Source: Lichina pygmaea
Taxonomy: Eukaryota; Ascomycota; Lichinomycetes; Lichinales; Lichinaceae
NCBI GenBank assembly: GCA_963422465.1
Contig: OY730170.1
Location: 1,798,001 to 1,862,000 of the forward strand
Direction of reading: 5' to 3'
Length of the DNA: 64,000 bases
Shown: piece by piece, positions 48,094 to 58,021 of the stretch
Position numbering within the stretch: the first letter of the stretch is position 1
How the letters are laid out: each line of letters starts with the position of its first letter
Translations under genes and position numbers: made by a program
The notes under the pieces: model-generated
Told to the model about the DNA's origin: nothing
The model's database searches: none
What the model saw: only the letters and a program-made list of their open reading frames with translations

Positions 48094-48635
48094 GAAAGTT
48101 TTTTATTTTTATTTTATTTTATTCTTACTCTGATTTGGCGGGTGAGCCATGCAGAACTTCTGGATACATGCTTGTTTTCTCAGAAAACCTTTGAAGGAAT
48201 AAAAACTGAGACTTGGGTAAGACTAGGGGAATATCATAAGGAATATGTAGTGTCTAGAGAAAAATAAGAATCAGAGAGATGTTGTGGTTGCTGGCAAGAG
48301 TTGGTGTGCTAAATTGAACTGGTCTAGTCTTTTCAAAGACACAAACCAGAGAAGGAATTGTTTGAGAACTTTAGGTTCTTGGAGAAGAGTAGAGAAACTA
48401 TAGAAAAGAAAGGTGGTTTGCTGTCTTTGCTCAAGAAACTTATTACAAAAGAAAGTAATATGTTGTGCAGTCTCTTCTCCAAAACCACAAGAGTATAGAG
48501 AGGATTGAAAGTCTGGAACATTTGCTCTGAAAAGAAAGCTGGCTAGTCCTATCCTTGCTGATAGAATCTGCGAGTAGAGACTAGCCTCAGCTTTTCTCAA
48601 GTCTTTAAAGACTTTGAGGTTTTCTTTTTGGGGAG

Positions 48636-48640
48636 GTCTG
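48636..48640. repeat. Target-site duplication of chromovirus 1, left
   Basis: GTCTG, matching 54958-54962 on the other side. Confidence 0.9.
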
Positions 48641-49032
48641 TGTTAAAGGCCAGTCCACGTTCACACAGAATGTGGGTGGTCCTGTCTTCGACCGAGGAGG
48701 GCAGGGACTCAATAGATGAATAGCAAGTGGGGTAACTCTCTTGCTATTGTCGCTCGTAATGTGCGTTCAGCCTGGAGAGCTATTCTCTCCGGCTATCTGG
48801 GTTCTTATATACAGGAGCCTGAGGGGGGGGGGGTCCTCCTGAGGGGTATCAGCTTTCTGCGTGGACAAGCTGGACAAGCTGGTTACACGTCATCCACCTC
48901 GTCCACCGTGGACGAGCTGGACGAGCTGGTTACACATCGTCCACCTTGTCCACCGGGTCGGGTGAACATTGTTCCGTGTACCTCTGTACACTCGCTTCGG
49001 TCGGCTCAGCCGTTCCGGCCTGGGCCTTAACA
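48641..49032 (-). repeat. Chromovirus 1 LTR (3' copy)
   Basis: 392 bp, starting TGTTAA and ending TTAACA. It contains a G12 run and inverted gtggacgag/ctcgtccac phrases. Confidence 0.95.
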
Positions 49033-49048
49033 CCATCCCCTCCCTCCA
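49033..49048 (-). other. Polypurine tract of chromovirus 1
   Basis: On the minus strand the bases next to the 3' LTR read ggagggaggggatgg, a normal plus-strand primer site for an LTR element. Confidence 0.75.
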
Positions 49049-49084
49049 AAGGTTCTGTCCCCAGATCCTCTCGCTTCTCTTACC

Positions 49085-49615
49085 ATGACCCGGACATCTT
49101 GTGTTAATTGTCGTGGAGTCCTCGGTTCTTGTGTTGGCAAGATGGGCAAGGTATCCAAAGTTTCATGCAGCGCATGTCGTCGTGACCATGCCAAGTGTGT
49201 TGTCAGTTCAGAGTCCACATTTTGCGGTCGGTGCCTTGAGAAGGGTCGCCGTTGCGATCTCCATCTTGCGGAGTCGGAGTGGGAGAAGATAGAGCTTGAG
49301 CGCACTCAGCTCGAGGCTCAACTGAAGGAGATCAAGGAGCAGGAGTCTGTTCTCCTTCCTCGCAAACTTCGTCTCCGTCGTCAGTTGGGTGTGTTGTCCA
49401 AGAAGGAGGGTGAGGCCATCAAGCGTGAGCTTGCTGCGATCGAGGATCAGGAGGATCTCGAGCAGGAGGCTACGTGTGTGGAGTCCCCACCGCCTTTGGA
49501 GGACTTCTTCTCTTCGGAGGCTTTGGCTTCTCTCAAGCCTTTGTCTCCATCAGTCCTGGCTTCTGCGGGTTTTGTCAGTGGAAACTCCGCAGTTTCTCGT
49601 TCATCGCAGGGCTGA
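49085..49615 (+). CDS. Antisense frame in chromovirus 1: Zn(II)2Cys6-like protein
   Basis: A 176-codon frame on the strand opposite gag-pol, starting 53 bp inside the 3' LTR and running inward. Residues about 28-57 fit the fungal Zn(II)2Cys6 cluster exactly: C-x2-C-x6-C-x8-C-x2-C-x6-C (CSACRRDHAKC, then CGRCLEKGRRC). Residues about 62-130 are rich in Glu/Lys/Leu and look like a coiled coil, as in many zinc-cluster factors after the cluster. A Pro/Ser-rich acidic tail follows. The frame overlaps the chromodomain end by about 40 bp. Fungal gene-regulating proteins use this fold to bind DNA; that this one does is inference. It could be a captured host gene or a regulator that belongs to the element family. 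Confidence 0.6.
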   Translation: MTRTSCVNCRGVLGSCVGKMGKVSKVSCSACRRDHAKCVVSSESTFCGRCLEKGRRCDLHLAESEWEKIELERTQLEAQLKEIKEQESVLLPRKLRLRRQLGVLSKKEGEAIKRELAAIEDQEDLEQEATCVESPPPLEDFFSSEALASLKPLSPSVLASAGFVSGNSAVSRSSQG

Positions 49616-52600
49616 AGTTCTCGGTGGGTTCCCACGAGTTCTCTTCATTGTCATACCCTAACCACTTGACCAGGTATTCGATTTTCTGTCCGCTTCTCCG
49701 GCTGTCTAGGATCCTTTCGACATCGTACTCTTCTTCGTCGTCCTCGAAGTGCCATTCTGTTTTGATTGCTGCGTCGCTGGGTGCTGGCTTGAGCAGCAAG
49801 ACATGGAATACTCAGTGTATCCGTGCCTTTTTTTGGCAGTCTCAGTCGGTAGTTGACTTCTCCAGTGCGCTTCTCAATCTCAAACAGTCCGATTTGTACA
49901 TGATCCAGCTTTTTGCTCGGTCACTTCGAGCGCAGGTTTTTTGTTGACAAATAGACCTTATCCCCCCTCTCCAGGGTTGGTCCCTTCAACCTTTTGCTGT
50001 TTAGGCAGTGGCTTGTTGTCTTTTGTGCGGATTCAATTGCAGTCTTCATTTCCTCATGCATAGCAGTGAGTTTTTCGACGTTCGTTGAAGTGCCACTTCC
50101 AGCCGCCATCACTTCCCAGCGGGGGTTTCTGCCATAGTTCGCAAAGAACGGCGTCATGCCCGTCACACTGTGTTGCTGATCGTTGTACGCAAACTGAGCT
50201 ATTGGTAGCAGTTCTACCCAATCGTCCTGTCGGTGGTTGACGTAGTGGCGTAGGTACTGTTCCATCGTCTGGTTTGTTCTCTCAGTTTGTCCATCTGTTT
50301 GTGGATGGTAGGCAGTAGACATCCTTGTGTCTATCCCTAGCTGTCTTGTCCACGTGTTCCAGAATTTTGAGGTGAAGAGTTTGTCTTGATCCGAGATAAT
50401 CTTCGTGGGTAGCCCTCGCTGGCTAACCAATTCTTTGAGCAGGACATTGGCGAGTTCGCTCACTGTTCCTGTCTCTCGCCACAGGATCAGGTGAGCGTAT
50501 TTGGTGAGTTTGTCAACAACCACCAAGATACTGTCATATTTCACCTTTGTTACCGGGTCCTCTGACCTCGGCAGCTTCACCACAAAATCCATTGTGATGG
50601 TATCCCAAGCCACTTCTGGGAGGTCCATTTGTTGACTCTCTCCATAGGGTTTGTGGCGTGACGGTTTGTTTTTCGCACACTCTTCGCAGTTGCAAATAAA
50701 TTCCGTCACTTTCCGCTTCATTCCATTGAAGTGGTAACGTCTCCAGATCTTTTCCAGGGTCTTGTCTTGCCCAGGATGTCTGTGTAGAGGTCCATCGTGA
50801 TGTTGTCGAATCACGTCCTCTTGTGCGCTCTCTGGCACTTCTTCCTTGTTCGTGGCCGCAACGTTGTGGCCTAGGGTCAGGAGTGCACCCATTTCTTCAG
50901 TTGTCGCTAACTGAGGTTGAGCATAGACCAGAGTTTGTCCTTTTGTCACTAGGATTGGGCGCTCTTCTGTCGTGTTGTCTGTTGTCATATCAGGCCGTCT
51001 GCTAAGCGCGTCCGCTCGTGCGTTTTCTGATCCTTTTCGATAGAAGATCTGGAAGTCATATGAAGCTAAAAGCTCCGCCCATCAGACTTGTCATCTGTTT
51101 AGCTTCTTCGTCGTCGTGAAGTAAGCCAAATTCTTGTGGTCTGAGTACACGTCCACTGTGTACTTTGCTCCTTCCAGGTAAGGTCTCCACTCCTGGAATG
51201 CGTCGACAATCGCTAACAACTCCTTGTCGTGGACATCGTACCTGAGTTCTGGGCCAGAGAACTTTCTCGATCGGTATGCGACAGAGTGTAGGCAGTTTTC
51301 GGTGTCTGGTTGACACAAGCAAGATCCAAGTGCTTGGTCCGAGGCATCTGTCTCCATGATGATCTGCTGTCCGGGATCAAATGATGCCAGTATGGGTGCG
51401 GAGGTGAACTTCTCTTTCAGCTCCTGGAACACTCTCTCTTGGCTGTTCCCCCATGTGAAGGTTTCTTCCTTCTTTGTTAGTTCAGTCAAGGGTGCTGCTG
51501 TCCTTGAGTACTCCTTGATGAATCGTCGGTAGAAGTTCGCAAATCCCAGGAAGGATTGGACTTCTTTGAGGTTTTTGGGTGTTGGCCAGTCTTGTACTGC
51601 CGTGGTCTTTGTATTGTCTATACAGATTCCTTCCGTCGTCAGGATCGACCCCAAATATTCCACTTCTTTCACGTGGAAGACGCTCTTATCAAAGTGTAAC
51701 CTCATTCCTGCTTCTTGGAGCGCATGTAGGATCTTCTTGACATGCTGTCTGTGCTCCTCCAGGGTTCCATTGGTGTAAACCAAGACATCGTCGATATAAG
51801 CGGTAACAAATATATCCAGGTATTGTCGGAGGATGGCGTTAATGAGTGATTGGAACATCGCCGGTGCATTCGTAAGGCTGAATAGCATAACAGTATACTC
51901 GTAATGCCTGTACCTTGTACGAAAGGCTGTCTTCCATTCTTCGCCATCTTTCATCCTAACCAGGTTGAAAGCACCTCGGATGTCGAACTTGGTAAACCAC
52001 TTGGCTCCTTGGATTCAGTCCTGGATTTCCGATATTAACAGTAGTGGGTAGCAATTCTTAATCGTGATCACATTAAGCTGCCGGTAGTCGACGCACAGTC
52101 GTAATTTGCCGTCTTTCTTTGGCACAAACAATATTGGGTATCCGGCCGGTGATGTTGAAGGTCTTATGAACCCTTTCGCTAGGTTCTCGTCCAGGTAATC
52201 TCTTAAGGCCTCAAGCTCCTTTGCTGATAGAGCGTAAATAGGGCCATGTGTGGGTTTCTTTCCGTCTTCCAGCAGAATTTCGTGATCCCACTCTTGGTGT
52301 TCTGGTAGCGTCGTGACCGCTTCCTCACCAAACATCTCCTGGTAGTCTTTATACTCACTTGGCAGCTGCGGTGCCTGAGTCTCGCCCACGGCGTCATGCG
52401 TGGTGCAAAGTTGATGGTTTCAGGGCTTCATCCAAGCCACATAGGCTTGCCCTCGCCGGTGGTGCTTCTTCCACCCTGCATATAAGATCTCTTTGATTCT
52501 CACTTTCTCTGGCTCTGCTCGAGTTGCCAGACTCCTCTTCAGAAAGACTAGGTGCCTTCTTTTCCAGTTGATCCTTGGGTTTTGACTTTCCAACCACGGA

Positions 52601-54565
52601 AGACCCAATATAACTTCATGTGGTATCTGGACCAAGTTGAATTCTTCTGATCTGATTGTCGTACCGTCGACACACAGTCGTAGGTTCTTGGTCTCCTTCG
52701 TCACTCATCCTTGGTTGTTGGAGAGTGGTGTCCTGTCCACTACTGTTAGTTGGTATGGATTCCTCTTTTCCTGAGTCAGGATCTTGTGCTTCCTGGTGAA
52801 ACTTTCTGACATGAAGTTGCCAGTAGCTCCAGAGTCAATCATGGTGTTTGTCAGATGCCTGTTGACTCTCATCTTGATGCGAAAATGCGGACTGCAGGCT
52901 GTCGCGTCAAGGCTCTGCTCAACCCCTTCTCTCCGGAGTGTTGTCTTGCCTGCTCTTCCGACTCCGGATTTGAAGAGCACTGCTAGTTTTTTGAACAACC
53001 AAGGCCCTGAGCCTGGCGTTCTGCCACGTGTCTTTCGCATTTTTCGGTGAAGCATAGCTCCCATGCGTCTTCTCCGCAATCATCGTGTTCTTTCCCTTGC
53101 TGGCTTAGCTGGTGCTTGATGCTCCAGGCTTTCTTGTGGTATTCTGGGCCAGGGGAGTAGTGCCTTCTCCTTTTCTCTAGGAGATGTTCCTTGCAGTGGT
53201 GGTCCTCGCATCCTTTCCAATAAGGACGTCCGCAGGCTGGTGTTGTAGCCTGGTGAAGGTCCACTTGCGCTGCGATGTCTCAGGGCTGTGAGATGCTGAT
53301 GGTGTCATCCACCCATCACGTCACTCTTGCTTTGCCGTCCTCCGACAAGGTCGCATCCTGTCGTCAGAGTAGTGGTGTCTCGGGAACTGGTGGCATGCTG
53401 GTTATGTCAATCTCGTAGTCTGTTGTGTCGAATTCGGAGATCAGGTCATCCTCCCAATGAACCTTATTGATCTGGTCTTGGGTTGCGTGCAGGTCCTCCA
53501 GTGACCTCTGCAGATCGTTCTCCAGTCTTTCGATGTGCTGTCTGAGATTGTCCTCCTGTCTGAGGAGTGTTGCTTCTGACCGGTTCATGGGTAGCGTGCC
53601 TCTGGGAGCCCTCGGTGGCTTCTGAATGCCCTTGCCTTTCCAGGCACCAGTGGCATTCAACTGCTTACTCTTGCCTTCTTTCTTCTTCTTGCTTTGGCAG
53701 TTGGCTGCGAGGTGTCCTACCTTCTGGCAATTGTAACACTTCTGTGTTTCTTTCTTCTTTGTTGCCTGTGGTGTTGTTGCATCAATCTCCATGGGTGTCA
53801 AGCTGTACTTGTCTTGTGCTGGCACTGTCTTTTTGCCCCATGGCCTTGCATGCTTGCCTCACTTCTCGAGTTCTTGTTCAAACTGTCAGTCGTCGATGCG
53901 TACCGCTGTGTCGATCATATCCTCGAGGTCGGTGGGTCAGTCTCCTTGTGCGATGTCATCCTTGACTTGTTCCTTGAGGGCTTGGTAGAATAGTGCCGTC
54001 AAGGCACTGTCTCCCCATTGTGTCCTCACTGACAACTGTTGGAACTTCGCCACAAAGTCTGATGCTGACCCTGTCTGCCGTAGTGCTTGGAGCTTTCGTT
54101 CCGCATCTTGTTCTTCATCAATGACCCCAAAGGTCTTCTTCATCTGGGTCTTGAAGGTAGAGAATCTCCCAATGATCTGCCATGTCGTGGTCTCCATGCT
54201 AGAGGGGTCTTCCTTGTTGTCAAGGAAGTCTTGTAGGTAGACATTGAACCAGGCAAATGTCGGTCTGTCCAGGTAGGAAGCTGCGAACAGCACCTTCTCC
54301 TGTTCTGTAGGGAATTGTGCGGTGTTGAATCCGTAGTAAAGCTCAAGCTGAGAGAAGAATAATTCCAATCCCCCTTGTGATCCATCGTACCTCTTCGGTG
54401 TACCTACCTTCAACAGCTTTGGAGGTAAGGTGAGGGTGGTAGGGACAGGTGGTTCCTGGGCTTGCGCCTGAGGCGCAGCCCAAGCTTGGCCTGCCTGCGA
54501 AGGGGTAGGGCTGCGTGGATCTGCCATTATATTGAGCCGGTGTCCTATGTGTTAGAGGCTGAAAC

Positions 54566-54957
54566 TGTTAAAGGCCAGTCCACGTTCACACAGAATGTGG
54601 GTGGTCCTATCTTCGACTGAGGAGGGCAGGGACTCAATAGATGAATAGCAAGTGGGGTAACTCTCTTGCTATTGTCGCTCGTAATGTGCGTTCAGCCTGG
54701 AGAGCTATTCTCTCCAGCTATCTGGGTTCTTATATACAGGAGCCTGAGGGGGGGGGGGTCCTCCCGAGGGGTATCAGCTTTCTGCGTGGATGAGCTGGAC
54801 AAGCTGGTTACACGTCGTCCACCTCGTCCACCGTGGACGAGCTGAACGAGCTGGTTACACATCATCCACCTCGTCCACCGGGTCGGGTGAACATTGTTCC
54901 GTGTACCTCTGTACACTCGCTTCGGTCGGCTCAGCCGTTCCGGCCTGGGCCTTAACA
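54566..54957 (-). repeat. Chromovirus 1 LTR (5' copy)
   Basis: 392 bp, same ends as the 3' copy, differing at fewer than ten sites, all transitions of CG/TG/CA type. Confidence 0.95.
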
Positions 54958-54962
54958 GTCTG
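54958..54962. repeat. Target-site duplication of chromovirus 1, right
   Basis: GTCTG, same as 48636-48640. Confidence 0.9.
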
Positions 54963-55496
54963 CAAAAAAGCTCCCAGACTGTAGAACACTTCTGTCTGTT
55001 TGCCTGCCATCTAGCTTCCCACTCTTTCTGGAACACTTCTTGAAGTTGTTTCTTAGAGTAGTCTTGGTTAGCTGTTAGTTGTTCTAGCCACCTTACTTTC
55101 CAGTTAGGTGTGACAGTAGACAGAGACTTTGGAGGGATTCTTAGAGAGAAGACAAAGCAAGTAATCTGGGAGAAAAGCTTGAGAAGAAGTGAAGAGGGAG
55201 AATGAGGAGAAGTATTAGAATAATAGAAAGATTGTAGGAAAGTTGCTGTTCTGTATTTGAAATAGAGATCAAGAGGTGGCAAGAATAGTTCTCCTTCAAT
55301 AAGAAATGTAGGAGTAGCTTTGAAGACACCCCCTATAGTCTTGAGGCACTTGGTCTGGAAAAGTCTTAGAGAAGAAATATTGGAGAGTTTTTTGTAAGGG
55401 TTGAACCAGACTCCTACTGCATAGCTGAGAAGTGATCTCAGTATTGCAGTGTAGATAAGTCTGGCAGAAAGAACAGGTAGCCCCTATGTGGAAAAA

Positions 55497-55610
55497 GTGG
55501 CCTGCAACGACTCGAACCTCCACGTGGTGCAGGCTGGGAACCTCAGGGCAGTCGATGGCGGGTGGCTTCCCAGGCTGCTCGTAGTCGCTGCACTGAGAGC
55601 TAATCAAGTC
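55497..55610 (-). other. Pol III-like segment at the 5' end of the minus LINE
   Basis: Read on the minus strand, it has an A-box-like phrase (ttagctctcagtgcag), a good B-box (ggttcgagtc, within 55508-55518), a 7-bp inverted repeat (gcctgca/tgcaggc) around the B-box and a TTTTT stop at 55492-55496. The LINE begins straight after. It could be a SINE-like or tRNA-derived RNA joined to the LINE by template switching. It does not fold as a standard tRNA. Confidence 0.35.
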
Positions 55611-55615
55611 ACCAG

Positions 55616-56621
55616 TCGAGCTGCTGGTGTTGCGGAGTGACGGGCCACCGGAGGTGTCGCGCAGGCACTCTGGACACCCCTGTGAAACAGCTACAGCAGA
55701 ACAGAGGACTGCGACCAAGCTTGGGAGATGAAAACCACCTGACAGACAACTACTGTGTATGCTACAGCCTGAATCCAGCCCCACAGCTGGTGGATGTGAA
55801 GTCTAGGTGTCTGATAGGGCACCTCTGGAGTAGTCAAGAGGAGTTCTTGTCAAGTCACCCTCCTAGCAGAGTCTCCAGCTAATGTGTGAGGATCTGCTAG
55901 GGGGGGGAGTGGCCTTGGCACCATGGTGTTGTTAATCGAACAGGGACCACCTGTTAAAAAAGAAGAGTGGTCGTACAAGGAGACATCACCACTCCAGTGC
56001 CTAAGGGCTGTGTGATAGCCAAAGTGCTGGCTTGATAGTTTTGCCTAAGGCCTTGCCACAAAGTCTCTTCGTACAATCCACAATCTGGGGCTGGGGGACT
56101 GGGTTATCCAGTGGGCCAACAGGTGCAACCGAGGCCCCACAGGCGACAGCGGACCAAGGAAAACTCCTCCCTACTTGGTTAGTGGGCTGGAAAGGCAGCC
56201 CTGCAGGTGCTGGCACAGCCTGCAGGGTCTGTAAGGCCTGCGAGGCATGGTCGGCCTTTGTACAAGAGATCTGCGAAGGTAACACAAAACAGTTAACAAC
56301 TGCGAGGTGTGGCATATAATAGCAGTGACAGAGGTAGGGCCTGGGCCTACTACAAGACTGTCTATATGGCTTGAGAGGACAGATGCGCATGCTGGTTCGT
56401 ACAGAGTGCAGGCTTAGACTGCAAACAACAAGCTCAGAGAGCAAACTACAGTTGGAGTGTGGGCTCTGGGCTGGTGACCCAGCGCTCCGAAGCAGGATCC
56501 CAGGGGTGAGCATGTACGGCGGAGTGCAAGAGACCTCGGGACTGTGGGAAAGTGTGGTAGAGACCCTGTGGGGAGGTGCCAACTCTACACTATGTTCTGG
56601 CATAGTACGACTGTGGCCTGG
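55616..56621 (+). repeat. Module W, copy 2
   Basis: Same ends and length as 24637-25640. Many cg sites of copy 1 are tg or ca here. Confidence 0.85.
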
Positions 56622-57211
56622 GCTGCAAGACATGGAATAGTCTTCTCATCTGAGAAATATGAAATACTTTATTTTTCCAGAAGAAGATCAGACAATTTTC
56701 AGCTCAAGCTCAGACTGGGGAATGTGATTCTCAAACCAAAAGAAGAAGTGCGAGTACTTGGAGTGTACCTAGATGCAAAGCTCCACTGGCACAAACACCA
56801 GAGGATTATTCTTCAAAAAGCACAGAAAGCACTCTCTTCTCTTTCTAGAACTTCCTATTCTACTTGAGACTTTCCAGTTCACACATCACGTCTGGTGTAC
56901 ACTGCTATGCTGAGATCTCTACTGAGCTATGCAGTGGGGATCTGGTTTAACCCTCTAAGAAAATCCTCCAATATCTCTTCTCTTGTTTCATTTCAAAACA
57001 GATGTCTAAGACTTATTGAGGGTGCTTTCAAAGCCACTCCTTCTTTTCTATTAGAGAGTGAGCTTTTTCTTCTACCTCTAGACCTCTACTTTAGATTTCG
57101 CACTGCCTGTTTTCTTTCTTCTATTCAAAACTCCCCTCTCAAATACTTTCTTGACAGTATCTTTTCCACTATTTCCAGCTATGCCTCTCTCTTGACAAAA
57201 CCTTTAAAGGA

Positions 57212-57216
57212 ATCCT
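57212..57216. repeat. Target-site duplication of chromovirus 2, left
   Basis: ATCCT, matching 63593-63597. Confidence 0.9.
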
Positions 57217-57815
57217 TGTTGCAGTCCGTACCGTACTGTCCTATCCGAGTATAGGATTAGGGCGAGAGGCGGAAGGCGGGTTGGTTCTCGCAGGAGAGGA
57301 GTGTCAAGGAGTGCGAAGGGGTTTGGTGGAACATGGTGGTGGTGACACCTGATCAATGGCTTCGTACAAAGGATTGTATTGAAGTAGATCTAGTTGTCTG
57401 GATCACAACATGAGTTGAAGACGATCGTTCCATAAGAGAACTATCGCCTGACTATATAGTGCTGGCCTGTCAAGACAATCAAGATTGTCTTGACAGTCTT
57501 GACGTCAAGACGGGTGAGATTGTCTTGACAGTCCCACCATGTTATGCACCCTGCGTCGAGACTGGTGAGATTGTCTCAATGCTTCATGCATCATGTGTCG
57601 AGACTGGTGAGATTGTCTTGATGCTTCATGCATCATGCGTCAAGACTGGTGAGATTGTCTTGATGCTTCATGCATCATGCGTCGAGACTCCCGTGTGTGT
57701 CTCGACAGTCACGTGACCCCTTGTTGGTTGGTCACTTGACTTCCATGGTGTCCTCTTGCCTGGCCCACAGCCTGATTGCCTATAAATGAGTGGCTCCCAT
57801 CCCTGGGTCGTAACA
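57217..57815 (-). repeat. Chromovirus 2 LTR (3' copy)
   Basis: 599 bp with TG...CA ends. It contains three tandem 42-bp units (57562-57687) and inverted gtcttgac/gtcaagac phrases. Confidence 0.95.
57562..57687. repeat. 42-bp tandem repeat (three units) inside the LTR
   Basis: Units of the type ctggtgagattgtcttgatg followed by cttcatgcatcatgcgtcga and ga. They are also present in the other LTR (about 63339-63464), so the array predates insertion. Confidence 0.85.
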
Positions 57816-57859
57816 CTACCCTCCTCTCCTTCATTCATCATCCCGATGAATTCTTGAGT

Positions 57860-58021
57860 ATGTCTGCAAAATCACATGCCTCTGCTTACCGAAACCAACT
57901 GGCAGCCCAGATCTGTGATCATAACTTCATGTCGCTTGCTCCGTGTGACTTCTGTGTTTTGAACCACAAGCCCTGCTGCCGAGCTGCAGGCTCGTGTGTC
58001 CCGAAAGTGAAAGGTTCTTGA
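57860..58021 (+). pseudogene. Antisense Cys-rich frame in chromovirus 2
   Basis: Lies inside the element, antisense to gag-pol, between the 3' LTR and the chromodomain, the same place as the zinc-cluster frame of chromovirus 1. It starts MSAKSHASAYRNQLAAQ and has a Cys-rich stretch with C-x2-C-x6-C spacing (PCDFCVLNHKPCC, then a further Cys after five residues). The second half of a full zinc cluster is not seen. The region looks decayed. Confidence 0.4.

Larger units (their letters stand above)
48641..54957 (-). mobile_element. Ty3/Gypsy chromovirus 1, fossil
   Basis: LTR retrotransposon read on the minus strand, 6317 bp, with 392-bp LTRs (TGTTAA...TTAACA) and a 5-bp duplication GTCTG. Order of parts, 5' to 3': gag (about 54.5-53.9 kb), CCHC zinc knuckle (CYNCQKVGHLAANC, about 53.7 kb), a Cys/His-rich module (about 53.2-53.0 kb), aspartic protease (DSGATGNFMSES), reverse transcriptase with YIDDVLVYT, RNase H, integrase, chromodomain (LVKWLGYDNEENSWEP). 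A purine tract (ggagggaggggatgg) adjoins the 3' LTR. An antisense frame lies between chromodomain and 3' LTR. The coding frames are broken, roughly eight interruptions. The LTRs differ only by a handful of transitions, so the insertion is fairly recent, although CpG decay makes age unreliable. Confidence 0.93.
48094..55610 (-). mobile_element. Tad-like LINE copy on the minus strand, split by a chromovirus
   Basis: LINE sequence occupies about 55480-54963 and 48640-48099, interrupted by the LTR element at 48641-54957. Visible parts are the post-polymerase region (LFQTKC..., ELFLPPLDLYFKYRTATFLQ) and the C-terminal region (RIGLASFLFRANVPD, YSCGFGEETAQHITFFC). The 3' end is an (aataa)n tail near 48099-48124. 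The copy is 5'-truncated. ACCAGT occurs at 48088-48093 and 55611-55616 and could be a weak target-site duplication. If so, the Pol III-like stretch at 55497-55610 is part of the insert as its 5' partner. Confidence 0.7.

Noticed and set aside
57562-57687. CRISPR-like array
   Set aside because: The units are contiguous tandem repeats in a retrotransposon LTR with no spacers, in a eukaryote.
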